DNA of 64,000 nucleotides from an uncultured Bacteroidota bacterium (GTDB taxonomy: Bacteria; Bacteroidota; Bacteroidia; Flavobacteriales; Flavobacteriaceae). Shown piece by piece: positions 28,292-36,781 of the stretch. Position numbers and translations under genes: made by a program. The DNA lies in NCBI GenBank assembly GCA_902613595.1, contig CACMHY010000002.1, positions 1 through 64,000 on the forward strand, in the 5' to 3' direction. How positions within the stretch are numbered: the stretch's first letter is position 1; each line of letters begins with the position of its first letter. The notes under the pieces were generated by a model. The model made no database searches, was not told where the DNA came from, and saw nothing but the letters and a program-made list of their open reading frames with translations.

Positions 28292-29641
28292 TTAGAAAAG
28301 AAAATTAACTAAGCTTTCGACCTTTGATAATTGATGTAACTTAATTTTATTTTGTTGGCTGCTGAATTTAGTATACGATGAAATGAAAATTCCTTCAAAC
28401 CCGAGTTTTTCTGCTTCTTGAATTCGCTGGTTAGTTTTTGAAATTGGGCGTAGTTCTCCAGAAAGCCCAATTTCAGATGCAAAACATAGCTTTTGTGATA
28501 TTGGAATATCATGGCAGCTTGATAGAATTGCTGCTATAACAGCTAGATCCATTGCGGGATCAACCACACTTATACCACCAGTAATGTTTATGAATACATC
28601 TTTACTAACCAAATTAAATCCTGCTCTTTTTTCCAAGACAGCTAGTAACATATTTAAGCGCTTTGAATTAAATCCTGTACAGCTTCTTTGAGGGGTACCA
28701 TAAACTGCTGTACTTACCAATGCTTGCACCTCAATCATTAAAGGCCGAATACCTTCAATAGTAGCTGCAATTGCGTGTCCGCTTAAAGTTTCCTCTTTTT
28801 CAGAAATTAATACTTCTGAGGGATTTTTTACTTGACGTAATCCTTTTTGTATCATTTCATAAATTCCTATTTCAGAGGTAGCTCCAAAACGATTTTTTTG
28901 AACTCTTAAAATTCTATAAACATGATTTCGATCCCCTTCGAACTGAATCACAGTATCAACCATGTGTTCGAGTATTTTTGGACCAGCTATCGTACCGTCT
29001 TTTGTAATATGTCCAATTAAAATGACTGGAATATTTGTACTTTTTGCAAAACTGATGAGTTCAGATGCTACTGATCTTATTTGTGTAATACTCCCTGCGG
29101 CATTATCAACATCTGAGTCGTGAAGGGTTTGTATAGAGTCTACAATTATTATATCAGGTGTGAGACTTTGAATTTGTAAAAAAATTAATTGAATATTGGT
29201 TTCACATAGAACATAACAAGACTCCTCACTAAGGCCCATTCTTTTTGCTCTAGATTTAATCTGTTGTTGGCTTTCTTCTCCTGAAATATAGAGTACTTTA
29301 TTATTAATTTGGAGTGCTATTTGAAGTAATAAGGTCGACTTACCAATACCTGGTTCTCCACCCAAAAGTACAACACCTCCTGGGACCACCCCGCCACCTA
29401 GAACTCGATCAAATTCATCATCACCGGTTTTAATTCTAGAAGTTTCTTTAAGACCAATTTTATCCATTCTAATTGGTTTTATAGCCTTTGTTAAATTATC
29501 TGTTTTCCAATCTTTGGAAATATTTTTATGTATTACCTCTTCAGTAATGGTGTTCCACTCTTTACAAATCTTACATTGACCCTGCCATTGGTTATGCTCC
29601 GCCCCGCAATTTTTACAAAAAAACCCTTTTTTGATTTTCAA
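28292..29641 (-). CDS. radA: DNA repair protein RadA
   Basis: A 449-residue RecA-like branch-migration helicase. An N-terminal four-cysteine zinc finger (Cys9, 12, 23, 26) precedes Walker A GEPGIGKST (95-103), the RadA-specific KNRFG motif (249-253) and a Lon-protease-like C-terminal domain. It processes recombination intermediates. The start is TTG at 29641; no closer ATG preserves the zinc finger. It is six bases from the flippase-like gene upstream, an association common in this group. Confidence 0.97.
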   Translation of the reverse strand: MKIKKGFFCKNCGAEHNQWQGQCKICKEWNTITEEVIHKNISKDWKTDNLTKAIKPIRMDKIGLKETSRIKTGDDEFDRVLGGGVVPGGVVLLGGEPGIGKSTLLLQIALQINNKVLYISGEESQQQIKSRAKRMGLSEESCYVLCETNIQLIFLQIQSLTPDIIIVDSIQTLHDSDVDNAAGSITQIRSVASELISFAKSTNIPVILIGHITKDGTIAGPKILEHMVDTVIQFEGDRNHVYRILRVQKNRFGATSEIGIYEMIQKGLRQVKNPSEVLISEKEETLSGHAIAATIEGIRPLMIEVQALVSTAVYGTPQRSCTGFNSKRLNMLLAVLEKRAGFNLVSKDVFINITGGISVVDPAMDLAVIAAILSSCHDIPISQKLCFASEIGLSGELRPISKTNQRIQEAEKLGFEGIFISSYTKFSSQQNKIKLHQLSKVESLVNFLF

Positions 29642-29647
29642 AATTCG

Positions 29648-30622
29648 CTATAAGTTTAATGCCTTTTTCCTATTTACTAAAGGTAGAATAAAAAAAGAAA
29701 GGCTTCCAAAAAATATGATCATCAGTGTTTGAGAAGTCCAGACTATCCAACCGAACGCCAATCCAGATTCATTCGAAATTCCGAAGGATGAAAGTGTCAT
29801 AGCTACAGATAAGGGGTAAATTCCAATACCACCATTAGTCGCTGTTAGAGTAAGCCCGCCAATTACAAAAGATGGTAACATTTGTATTATTTGTAAATTT
29901 TGCATTTCAGGGATGGTCCATTTTATGATGTAGAACATACTAAAATACATTGTCCATATAAATATAGTATGGGTAGCGAAAGCCAATTTGTAAGGCATAT
30001 TTTTAATTGACATAATACCCTCGATTAAACCTTCAATAAAAGCGTTTATTTTTGTCAATATTTTTGAATTATTTTTTCCTAAAAACTTTTTTAAACCGAA
30101 AAAAATTAAGGATAAAATAAAGATTACAGCTATAAGTTTTTGTAAATCAAAGGTTTTTTCACGAAGAATTTCCCATATGGATTCAAATTGTAAACTAAGT
30201 GTTAGAAAAATTAAACTTAAAAGTATTATGAAATCTATAAGTCTCTCAGCAATTATAGTACCAAATAATTTTTCAAAGGGAATCTTTTCATAATTGCTTA
30301 AAGTAGTAGCTCTTAAAATTTCACCTGATCTGGGTATTCCAAGATTAGCAATATAAGATACTAGTACGGCCAGAATAGAATTTATAAATCGAGGATAATA
30401 TCCAAGTGGATTCAATAAAAATTTCCAACGAAAAGCTCTTGAAAGGTGGCTCAAAATGCCAAAAACAATTGCGCTAATAATGTATTTTAAGTCAGCATTT
30501 ACAATATAACTAATTATAAGTTTTCTTTCCTCATCAGAAGTCATTACAACAGATAAATAAATAAAGAAGATTCCTAAAAATGGAGGGAAAATTATTTTGA
30601 GATTATGATAAAGTTTTTTCAC
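29648..30622 (-). CDS. Lysylphosphatidylglycerol synthase TM-region / flippase-like membrane protein
   Basis: A 324-residue integral membrane protein of the UPF0104 / lysylphosphatidylglycerol synthase transmembrane-domain family, with about eight hydrophobic segments. The conserved PRSGEILRATTL motif and the glycine-rich TATNGGIGIYPLSV block are visible. No catalytic aminoacyl-transferase domain is attached, so it may flip a lipid rather than make one; the substrate is unknown. It starts with GTG at 30622. It sits between panC and radA, where relatives often have panC-panD-this gene-radA. Confidence 0.88.
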   Translation of the reverse strand: MKKLYHNLKIIFPPFLGIFFIYLSVVMTSDEERKLIISYIVNADLKYIISAIVFGILSHLSRAFRWKFLLNPLGYYPRFINSILAVLVSYIANLGIPRSGEILRATTLSNYEKIPFEKLFGTIIAERLIDFIILLSLIFLTLSLQFESIWEILREKTFDLQKLIAVIFILSLIFFGLKKFLGKNNSKILTKINAFIEGLIEGIMSIKNMPYKLAFATHTIFIWTMYFSMFYIIKWTIPEMQNLQIIQMLPSFVIGGLTLTATNGGIGIYPLSVAMTLSSFGISNESGLAFGWIVWTSQTLMIIFFGSLSFFILPLVNRKKALNL

Positions 30623-30694
30623 AATTCTTGTGATAAATTATTCGATAGTTTGTTGAATGAAAGCTTTATTTCTTGTTGGTATAATTATTATAAG

Positions 30695-31537
30695 TTAATT
30701 AAATTTTATTTCTTCGTTATCTATAAGTCTTGTATTGCCAGCAAGCACAGCAATAAAAATCCGGTATTTTTTATGTTTATGAAACTTTTCTACTGGTATT
30801 AGATTATCTATTGATGCAATATAAAAGTACTCAACTTTTAAATCTTCACTAAGTTCCACAGTATTTATAAAAAACCCTTTCATCACATCGAATTTTTTAG
30901 TCTTTTTAACTTTTAGTTCTTGCAAAGCATAATAAATTTTTTTTGCAGCAGATCGTTGTCTTGAATTTAAAAACTTATTTCTTGTACTTATTGCAAGGCC
31001 GTCATCTTCTCTTTCTGTCGGACAAGATATTATTTTCACATCTAGGTTAAGACTCCTGTTAAGAGCTTTTATAATCTGTGTTTGCTGGTAATCTTTTTCT
31101 CCGAAATATGCATTATTGGGTCTTATTTCCTTAAAAAGCTTTTCTATAACAGTTGCAACACCATTGAAATGTCCTGGGCGAAATTTCCCTTCCATATGAA
31201 GAGCAATCGAGCCAAAGTCATAAGATTTACTTTTTATTCCAGAAGGATACATCTCGTCATGACCCGGATTATAAATAATCACATTTTTTGAAAATTGTGA
31301 TAGGAAAGATTTATCGCTAGTTATATCAAATGGATATTTTTTTAGGTCATTCAAATCATTGAATTGAGTAGGATTTACGTATATGCTAACAACAACTACA
31401 TCATTATCACAGCAAGCCTTTTTAATAAGAGTCGAATGGCCTCTATGTAATCCTCCCATAGTTGGAACAAGACCAATCTTTTGAGCCTTAGAATTTAAAT
31501 GCATCTTGAGTTTTTCTGAGGCCTTAAATACCAACAT
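30695..31537 (-). CDS. panC: Pantothenate synthetase
   Basis: A 280-residue ATP-dependent ligase joining pantoate and beta-alanine to pantothenate. The nucleotidyltransferase signature HRGH is at 31-34 within VPTMGGLHRGHS. The GEKDYQQTQII and STRNKFLNSRQR blocks follow, and a C-terminal lid domain ends in LIDNEEIKF. The length is normal. It is divergent from the GT5-like gene (96 bases between start codons). panD, which makes beta-alanine and often follows panC, is absent here. coaX in this window takes the next pathway step. Confidence 0.96.
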   Translation of the reverse strand: MLVFKASEKLKMHLNSKAQKIGLVPTMGGLHRGHSTLIKKACCDNDVVVVSIYVNPTQFNDLNDLKKYPFDITSDKSFLSQFSKNVIIYNPGHDEMYPSGIKSKSYDFGSIALHMEGKFRPGHFNGVATVIEKLFKEIRPNNAYFGEKDYQQTQIIKALNRSLNLDVKIISCPTEREDDGLAISTRNKFLNSRQRSAAKKIYYALQELKVKKTKKFDVMKGFFINTVELSEDLKVEYFYIASIDNLIPVEKFHKHKKYRIFIAVLAGNTRLIDNEEIKFN

Positions 31538-31598
31538 TTAGCAATTTGTTAACGCTGCTAAAGTAGGCAGTTTTTAATAATATGTCTATTTATTTTGT

Positions 31599-31606
31599 AT
31601 TTTTGC
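31599..31606 (+). promoter_or_regulatory. Candidate -7 box for the GT5-like gene
   Basis: TATTTTTG matches the Bacteroidota -7 consensus TAnnTTTG and lies 28 bases before the ATG at 31634. A good -33 TTG is not present; only a T-run lies at the right distance (571-576). Assignment is by consensus only. Confidence 0.4.
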
Positions 31607-31633
31607 AAGACTTTTCCCATAGGAAAATCAAAT

Positions 31634-32434
31634 ATGAAAGACAAGAGAGTATTAATTATTTCCTCTGAGGTTGTTCCTTATTTGCCTCAAACAGACCAAG
31701 CAATTAAATCATTCCAGATCCCAAAAACAGTAAATGAGAATGGGGGACAGACACGGATTTTTATGCCGCGCTATGGATTGATAAACGAAAGAAGACATCA
31801 ATTACACGAGGTTATAAGGCTTTCTGGTATGAACTTAGTAATAAATGACATGGATATGCCATTAATTATTAAGGTAGCCTCCATTCCAAAAGAAAGAATG
31901 CAGGTCTATTTTATTGATAATGAGGAGTATTTTAAAAGAAGAGCAATACTTCACGACTCTGAAGGCAAGATATTCAAAGATAATGATGAACGGATGATTT
32001 TTTTCACAAAAGGGGTTATTGAGACAGTTAAGAAATTAAATTGGTCTCCAGATATAATTCATCTTCACGGTTGGTTTACCTCCCTTTTTCCTCTATACTT
32101 AAAAACATATTATGCCGATGAACCACTTTTCTCAGATAGTAAAATAGTTTATTCAGTTTATGATCCTGATTTCAAGGGGGTTGTTTCAAAGAAAATTATC
32201 GATAAGGTTGCATTCGATAAAATCGATAAAGGTCAAATAAGTGAGCTTAGAAAAGCAGACTTTCATGCCTTAACTAACCTAGCTATAAAAAATTGTGATG
32301 GAATAATATCAGCCTCAGAAAATTTAGATGATGATATTCTGAGTAACTTAAAAAACAGTAAAAAACCTCTTTTAGAGTATCCTAAATCTCAAGAGGATAA
32401 ATTATTAATAAATTTTTACTCAAAGGAAATATAA
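31634..32434 (+). CDS. Glycogen/starch synthase N-terminal domain protein (GT5-like, single domain)
   Basis: A 266-residue protein matching only the N-terminal half of GT5 glycogen/starch synthases. It shows VLIISSEVVPYLP, MPRYG, NDERMIFFTKGVIE and DIIHLHGW. The C-terminal GT-B domain that binds the nucleotide sugar is missing, and the usual KTGGL loop is not evident, so true synthase activity is doubtful. I recall the same short form beside panC and a DUF4270 gene in many flavobacteria, so it is a conserved family member rather than a fragment. The frame also opens 39 bases earlier; the ATG at 31634 matches the family N-terminus. Confidence 0.85.
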   Translation: MKDKRVLIISSEVVPYLPQTDQAIKSFQIPKTVNENGGQTRIFMPRYGLINERRHQLHEVIRLSGMNLVINDMDMPLIIKVASIPKERMQVYFIDNEEYFKRRAILHDSEGKIFKDNDERMIFFTKGVIETVKKLNWSPDIIHLHGWFTSLFPLYLKTYYADEPLFSDSKIVYSVYDPDFKGVVSKKIIDKVAFDKIDKGQISELRKADFHALTNLAIKNCDGIISASENLDDDILSNLKNSKKPLLEYPKSQEDKLLINFYSKEI

Positions 32435-32441
32435 ACCTGAT

Positions 32442-34271
32442 GTGGTGAGGTATTTTGAACATTCTTTTCTGACTTGTTTCATATTGATTTTCATACTTAT
32501 TTCATGTGATAAGGAATATCATCCTGTAGGAGAATCCATTTTTTCAGATCTAACTTTAGAAACAAAAACTAAAAACATTCCTGTATTTACCTACCAACAA
32601 AGTGTAAATGAAGTTCAATCAAATGTTCAACCACTAGCTCAATTAGGACGAATTAACCATCCTGTTTTTGGAGATGTTAGAGCGAGTATTTTCACACAAA
32701 TATCAATTGGTTCAGATCTATTTTTTGGAAATATTAGGCAACTTTTGGAGGATTCTGGAGATGAGGACGACGTAAATATTATACAAGAAAATGAGACAAT
32801 TAGAGAAGTTTTTTTAGAAATTCCCTTTTTTTCGAACACTGATGATTCTGACAATGACGGTGTAATTGACCCTCTAGATTCAGATCCAAACGATCCTGTA
32901 AGTAACTCAGATGATGATGATTTGTCTGATATAGTCGAGTTTCAATTAGGATTAAATCCCTTAAGCGCTGATAGTGATGGAGATGGTATTTTGGACCACA
33001 ATGACGACGATAATCAAAATTATGACAGCGAAAATAGGGTATACGCAATTGATTCTATTTATGGAAATCGTAACTCAGAATTTGACCTGCAAGTTTATGA
33101 GTTAACTTACTATCTTAACAACCTGGATCCTAAAGACAACTTTGAATCAGCCCAAATATATTATTCTAATCGTGATTATTTTGATGAAGGATTTGTTGGA
33201 GACAAACTTTTCAGCGGACAAATAAAGCTCGACTTTGAAGAGGTCAGGTTGAACTTTAAAGAGGATGATCCAGATACCGAAGATATTGACGAAACAACTT
33301 TAGTTGAAACTAGATTAAGTCCTCGCATTAGGATTCCATTAAATAAAAACTTTTTTCAAGAAAATTTAATTGAACTTGAGGGGACAAATTCATTGCTTGA
33401 TGACGCTACTTATCAAAAAAGAATGAGGGGCCTCATCATAAGAGGAGATAATTTTTCAGAAAACCTTTACATGCTTTTGGACATCCAAAATGCTGTGATT
33501 AAGATTAACTATGTTTTTGATGACTACAATACAAAAGGCACATTAGATGATTTATCAGACGACCTGATTGAAAAAAGAGAAAGAGATTTAGAATTGACTC
33601 TGGGAAATATTAGAATAAATTCTTTAAAAAATTCTGTGTTTGATTCAGCTATTCAAAATAGAATAGAATCTTCTTTAAATAATGAGCCTTCAGATAAATT
33701 ATTTATTCAGAGTAGTCGTTTACATGGAAAAATTAGACTTTTTTCAGGCGAAAATCCTGAGTTCAATGAGATACTGAACAATATTAGAGAAGAAAAGATA
33801 CTTGTGAACCAGGCAAATTTAATTTTTCATGTTGATTCTGAGATGCAAACTGAAGAAATTACAGCGCAAAGAATTTATCTTTATAATTTCAAAAACGGTT
33901 TGCCAATTAGTGATTATATAAGTGATTTTTCAACTTCAAATTTTGGAACTAATTCAAATAAGTCAACTTTTGGAGGTATTTTAGAATTTGGTGAAAATGG
34001 AAAACCTTTCAGATACAAATTTAATGTGACAAATCACATAACTAATATAATTAAAAATGATTCTTTGAATTACGACTTAGGACTAACTGTATCGGGAAAT
34101 ATTGAAAATCCATTACCTATAAAAGCTAAGACAGGTGACCAAGATTTAGATATTAATTTTCCACTGTCTGCCACACTTAATCCACTAGGTACAGTTCTGA
34201 TAGGTTCTCACCCTGACAGTACTTCAACCGGTAAAAAAGTTAAGCTGGAGCTAATTTATTCTTCATATTGA
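32442..34271 (+). CDS. DUF4270 family lipoprotein with thrombospondin type 3-like repeats
   Basis: A 609-residue surface or periplasmic lipoprotein (signal ending ILISC). The DUF4270 core is recognised from the DKEYHPVG start, PLAQLGRINHPVFGDVRAS and the C-terminal NFPLSATLNPLGTV segment. An insertion at about residues 135-191 carries Asp-rich DSDNDGV, DSDPNDP and DSDGDGI motifs like calcium-binding thrombospondin type 3 repeats. The function of DUF4270 is unknown. The start is GTG (32442), seven bases after the GT5-like gene, so they are likely cotranscribed. It ends four bases from the convergent permease gene. Confidence 0.9.
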   Translation: MVRYFEHSFLTCFILIFILISCDKEYHPVGESIFSDLTLETKTKNIPVFTYQQSVNEVQSNVQPLAQLGRINHPVFGDVRASIFTQISIGSDLFFGNIRQLLEDSGDEDDVNIIQENETIREVFLEIPFFSNTDDSDNDGVIDPLDSDPNDPVSNSDDDDLSDIVEFQLGLNPLSADSDGDGILDHNDDDNQNYDSENRVYAIDSIYGNRNSEFDLQVYELTYYLNNLDPKDNFESAQIYYSNRDYFDEGFVGDKLFSGQIKLDFEEVRLNFKEDDPDTEDIDETTLVETRLSPRIRIPLNKNFFQENLIELEGTNSLLDDATYQKRMRGLIIRGDNFSENLYMLLDIQNAVIKINYVFDDYNTKGTLDDLSDDLIEKRERDLELTLGNIRINSLKNSVFDSAIQNRIESSLNNEPSDKLFIQSSRLHGKIRLFSGENPEFNEILNNIREEKILVNQANLIFHVDSEMQTEEITAQRIYLYNFKNGLPISDYISDFSTSNFGTNSNKSTFGGILEFGENGKPFRYKFNVTNHITNIIKNDSLNYDLGLTVSGNIENPLPIKAKTGDQDLDINFPLSATLNPLGTVLIGSHPDSTSTGKKVKLELIYSSY

Positions 34272-34275
34272 TAAA

Positions 34276-35607
34276 CTATATATTAATCCAAACTGTATAG
34301 CAAACAAATAATATTATAAATCCTACCAAACCTTGAATTAAAGTTCCCAGTGTGTGGCTTCTCAGTGCAGTTTTAGTGTCCATTTTACTCATTTGTGAAA
34401 CAACCCAGAAATAAGAATCGTTTACGTGAGAGATTGTCATAGATCCAACTCCTATTGCCATTATGATCCAGACTTTGCCTAATTCTGTATCTAATCCAAT
34501 TATTGGAACTAAAGGGAAGCAAATTGATGATGAGGTAATAATTGCCACTGTAGATGATCCTTGGGCAGTTTTCAAGAATGCTGCGATTAAAAAAGGTACT
34601 AATAGCCCAAATGAGCCATATAATGATTGATTCGTCAAATAATCTTGAAAGGGAATAGTTTGAATTACTTTACCCAAACCTCCTCCAATGCCTGTAATTA
34701 GTAGTATTGGAAAAACTTGTTTAATGGCTTGTATAAAACTGGAGGTAATAATTTTTTTTCGATTTATTTTAATCAATTGAAGGGAAAAAAGCATTCCAAT
34801 TCCTAGAGCAAATACAGGATGTGATATAATATTGGCAAATTCATTTAAAATTTGATTGTTTGAAATAAAATTTGAAATAGGCCTAATGCTAAGAAGAAAA
34901 ACAGGTAATATAATTGGTAAGATAGCTTGGCTAAAACTTGGAGAAGTTTTGACTTCCTGTTTTAAGACAATTATATCATTCATATAATTATTTACACCCT
35001 TTTTTTTAATAATATAATTAGCGTAAACAGCTCCAATAAGAGCCAATATAAAGGCAAAAAATGAGCCGAAAATAACAAGTAAAAAAAGATTATCTAATTT
35101 TAGATTAAATGCCGCAGCAAGTGGACCTGGAGTAGGAGGTACTAAGACGTGAGGTGCAAATAATCCAGTAGATAATGCAACCGATAGGCCAGTTAAAGAA
35201 ATTTTAGCGTGTTTTGAGAACGTTTTATTTAAATTAAATAGAATTGCAAAAGCCGCATCACAAAAAATAGGAATAGAGACTAAGTAACCAATAAAACTAA
35301 TGGCATATGGCAAAGGAATTTTTTTTAGATATTTTAATATACCCCTAGCTATGGAATAAGTTCCTCCAGATTTTTCAAGCAAAACCCCTATAATGATCCC
35401 GAAAAAAATCAATAACCCTAGACTTTTTATTACTCCAATGAGTCCGTCAAATATTAAGGAAAAGCTTTTATAAATTGGAATTTGAAGCAAAAATCCTAAA
35501 GTCAGTGAAGCTACAAACAAAACTAAAGATGGATGTAGTTTGATTTTTGAAATGCATAGTATTATAAAAACCAAAACTAGGAAGACACTTGCTATTGGGA
35601 ACAACAT
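34276..35607 (-). CDS. GntP-family (gluconate/organic acid) permease
   Basis: A 443-residue multi-spanning inner-membrane transporter of the GntP family, which takes up gluconate or related hydroxy acids by proton symport. About 12 hydrophobic segments are present, together with PHVLVPPTPGPLAAAF, AFLKTAQGSSTVAIITSSS and HVNDSYFWVVSQ, all family signatures. The substrate cannot be assigned; no gluconate kinase lies nearby, and glycerate or another acid is possible. It ends four bases from DUF4270 (convergent) and starts 45 bases after ypdA ends. Confidence 0.92.
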   Translation of the reverse strand: MLFPIASVFLVLVFIILCISKIKLHPSLVLFVASLTLGFLLQIPIYKSFSLIFDGLIGVIKSLGLLIFFGIIIGVLLEKSGGTYSIARGILKYLKKIPLPYAISFIGYLVSIPIFCDAAFAILFNLNKTFSKHAKISLTGLSVALSTGLFAPHVLVPPTPGPLAAAFNLKLDNLFLLVIFGSFFAFILALIGAVYANYIIKKKGVNNYMNDIIVLKQEVKTSPSFSQAILPIILPVFLLSIRPISNFISNNQILNEFANIISHPVFALGIGMLFSLQLIKINRKKIITSSFIQAIKQVFPILLITGIGGGLGKVIQTIPFQDYLTNQSLYGSFGLLVPFLIAAFLKTAQGSSTVAIITSSSICFPLVPIIGLDTELGKVWIIMAIGVGSMTISHVNDSYFWVVSQMSKMDTKTALRSHTLGTLIQGLVGFIILFVCYTVWINI

Positions 35608-35652
35608 AGTATCTAAATATAAATAATAAATATGAAGAAAAACTTACTTATA

Positions 35653-36612
35653 TCATTCAGCTAATATAGCGTTCATAATTGTTGGTGCATGTACACGAGA
35701 GTTTTCTATGAACCATTTGTTTGTTTTGTATCCCCCACAAACAACTCCTGCTAGAAATACTCTTTTTGAATTAGATTCCATAGTTTCATTATTATATACA
35801 GGTGTTTTGTAGTCATCTTTTTGGAATCTTACACCAACACTCTCAAGCATTTCAAAGTTTGGCTCATAACCTGTCATAGCTAAAACAAAATCATTTGCAA
35901 TTTTATAAGATTTTTTTGTATCCTTGAAATGAACAAAATCTTTTTCAATACTGGTGATTGAAGCATTAAAATAGGCTTTTATACTTCCTTCCTCGATTCT
36001 ATTAATTATATCAGGTCGAGCCCAATACTTCACATTACTCCCAATTTCTTTTTCACGAATAATCATAGTTACACTTTTAGCACCCTTTCTGTAGGTTTCT
36101 AGAGCTACATCAACAGCCGAATTTGCAGAACCAACAACTACTATATCCATCCCAAAATAAGGATGGGGTTCGGTATAATAATGTTTCACTTTGGGAAGAT
36201 TTTCACCAGGGACATCAAGTAAAAAAGGGCGGTCATAAAATCCTGTAGCAAATACAATATTATTAGAATTGTAAATTCCTTTGCTAGTTTCAATCCTAAA
36301 TTTCTGTGCTTCACTTTTTATAGTTTCTACAGGTTCGTAAAGATTTAGTTTGAGCTTCCAGTGGGTCGCAACCCTTCTGTAGTACTCTAAAGCTTCTGCT
36401 CTTGTAGGTTTTGAATTATGAGAGATAAAAGGAATATCCCCAATTTCTAACTTATCAGAAGTTGAAAAAAAAGTCATATTTAGGGGATAATTGTAAAGCG
36501 AGTTCACCATTACACCCTTGTCAAAAATCATATATTTTAAGCCTCTTTTTTTTGCTTCAATACCGCAAGCAAGTCCTATCGGGCCAGCGCCAATAATAAT
36601 TACATCAACCAT
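35653..36612 (-). CDS. ypdA: YpdA-family flavoprotein (putative bacillithiol disulfide reductase)
   Basis: A 319-residue FAD/NADPH-dependent oxidoreductase. The FAD-binding GAGPIG is at 8-13 and the NADPH-binding GSANSA at 161-166. There is no CxxC redox pair, so it is not thioredoxin reductase. The family (YpdA/Bdr) reduces bacillithiol disulfide, implying bacillithiol as the cellular thiol; many Bacteroidota carry it. The bacillithiol synthesis genes bshA, bshB and bshC are not in this window. It is followed by the GntP permease and preceded by an AT-rich 169-base spacer. Confidence 0.85.
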   Translation of the reverse strand: MVDVIIIGAGPIGLACGIEAKKRGLKYMIFDKGVMVNSLYNYPLNMTFFSTSDKLEIGDIPFISHNSKPTRAEALEYYRRVATHWKLKLNLYEPVETIKSEAQKFRIETSKGIYNSNNIVFATGFYDRPFLLDVPGENLPKVKHYYTEPHPYFGMDIVVVGSANSAVDVALETYRKGAKSVTMIIREKEIGSNVKYWARPDIINRIEEGSIKAYFNASITSIEKDFVHFKDTKKSYKIANDFVLAMTGYEPNFEMLESVGVRFQKDDYKTPVYNNETMESNSKRVFLAGVVCGGYKTNKWFIENSRVHAPTIMNAILAE

Positions 36613-36781
36613 TGCTCTAAAGTATGAATCTTTTTAAGAATATTTAAAAATTATAAGAATAAACTATCAATATAATTTATTTAATAGTTTTATTAAATAT
36701 TTATAATAATAATATGATAAAATTTGATATTATTGATAATAATTTTTTACTAATTATAGTTTCTTTCTATAATTATATAAT

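Noticed and set aside
32639-33048. Minus-strand frames opposite the DUF4270 gene
   Set aside because: They mirror the Asp-rich repeat region; composition and position show they are shadows.
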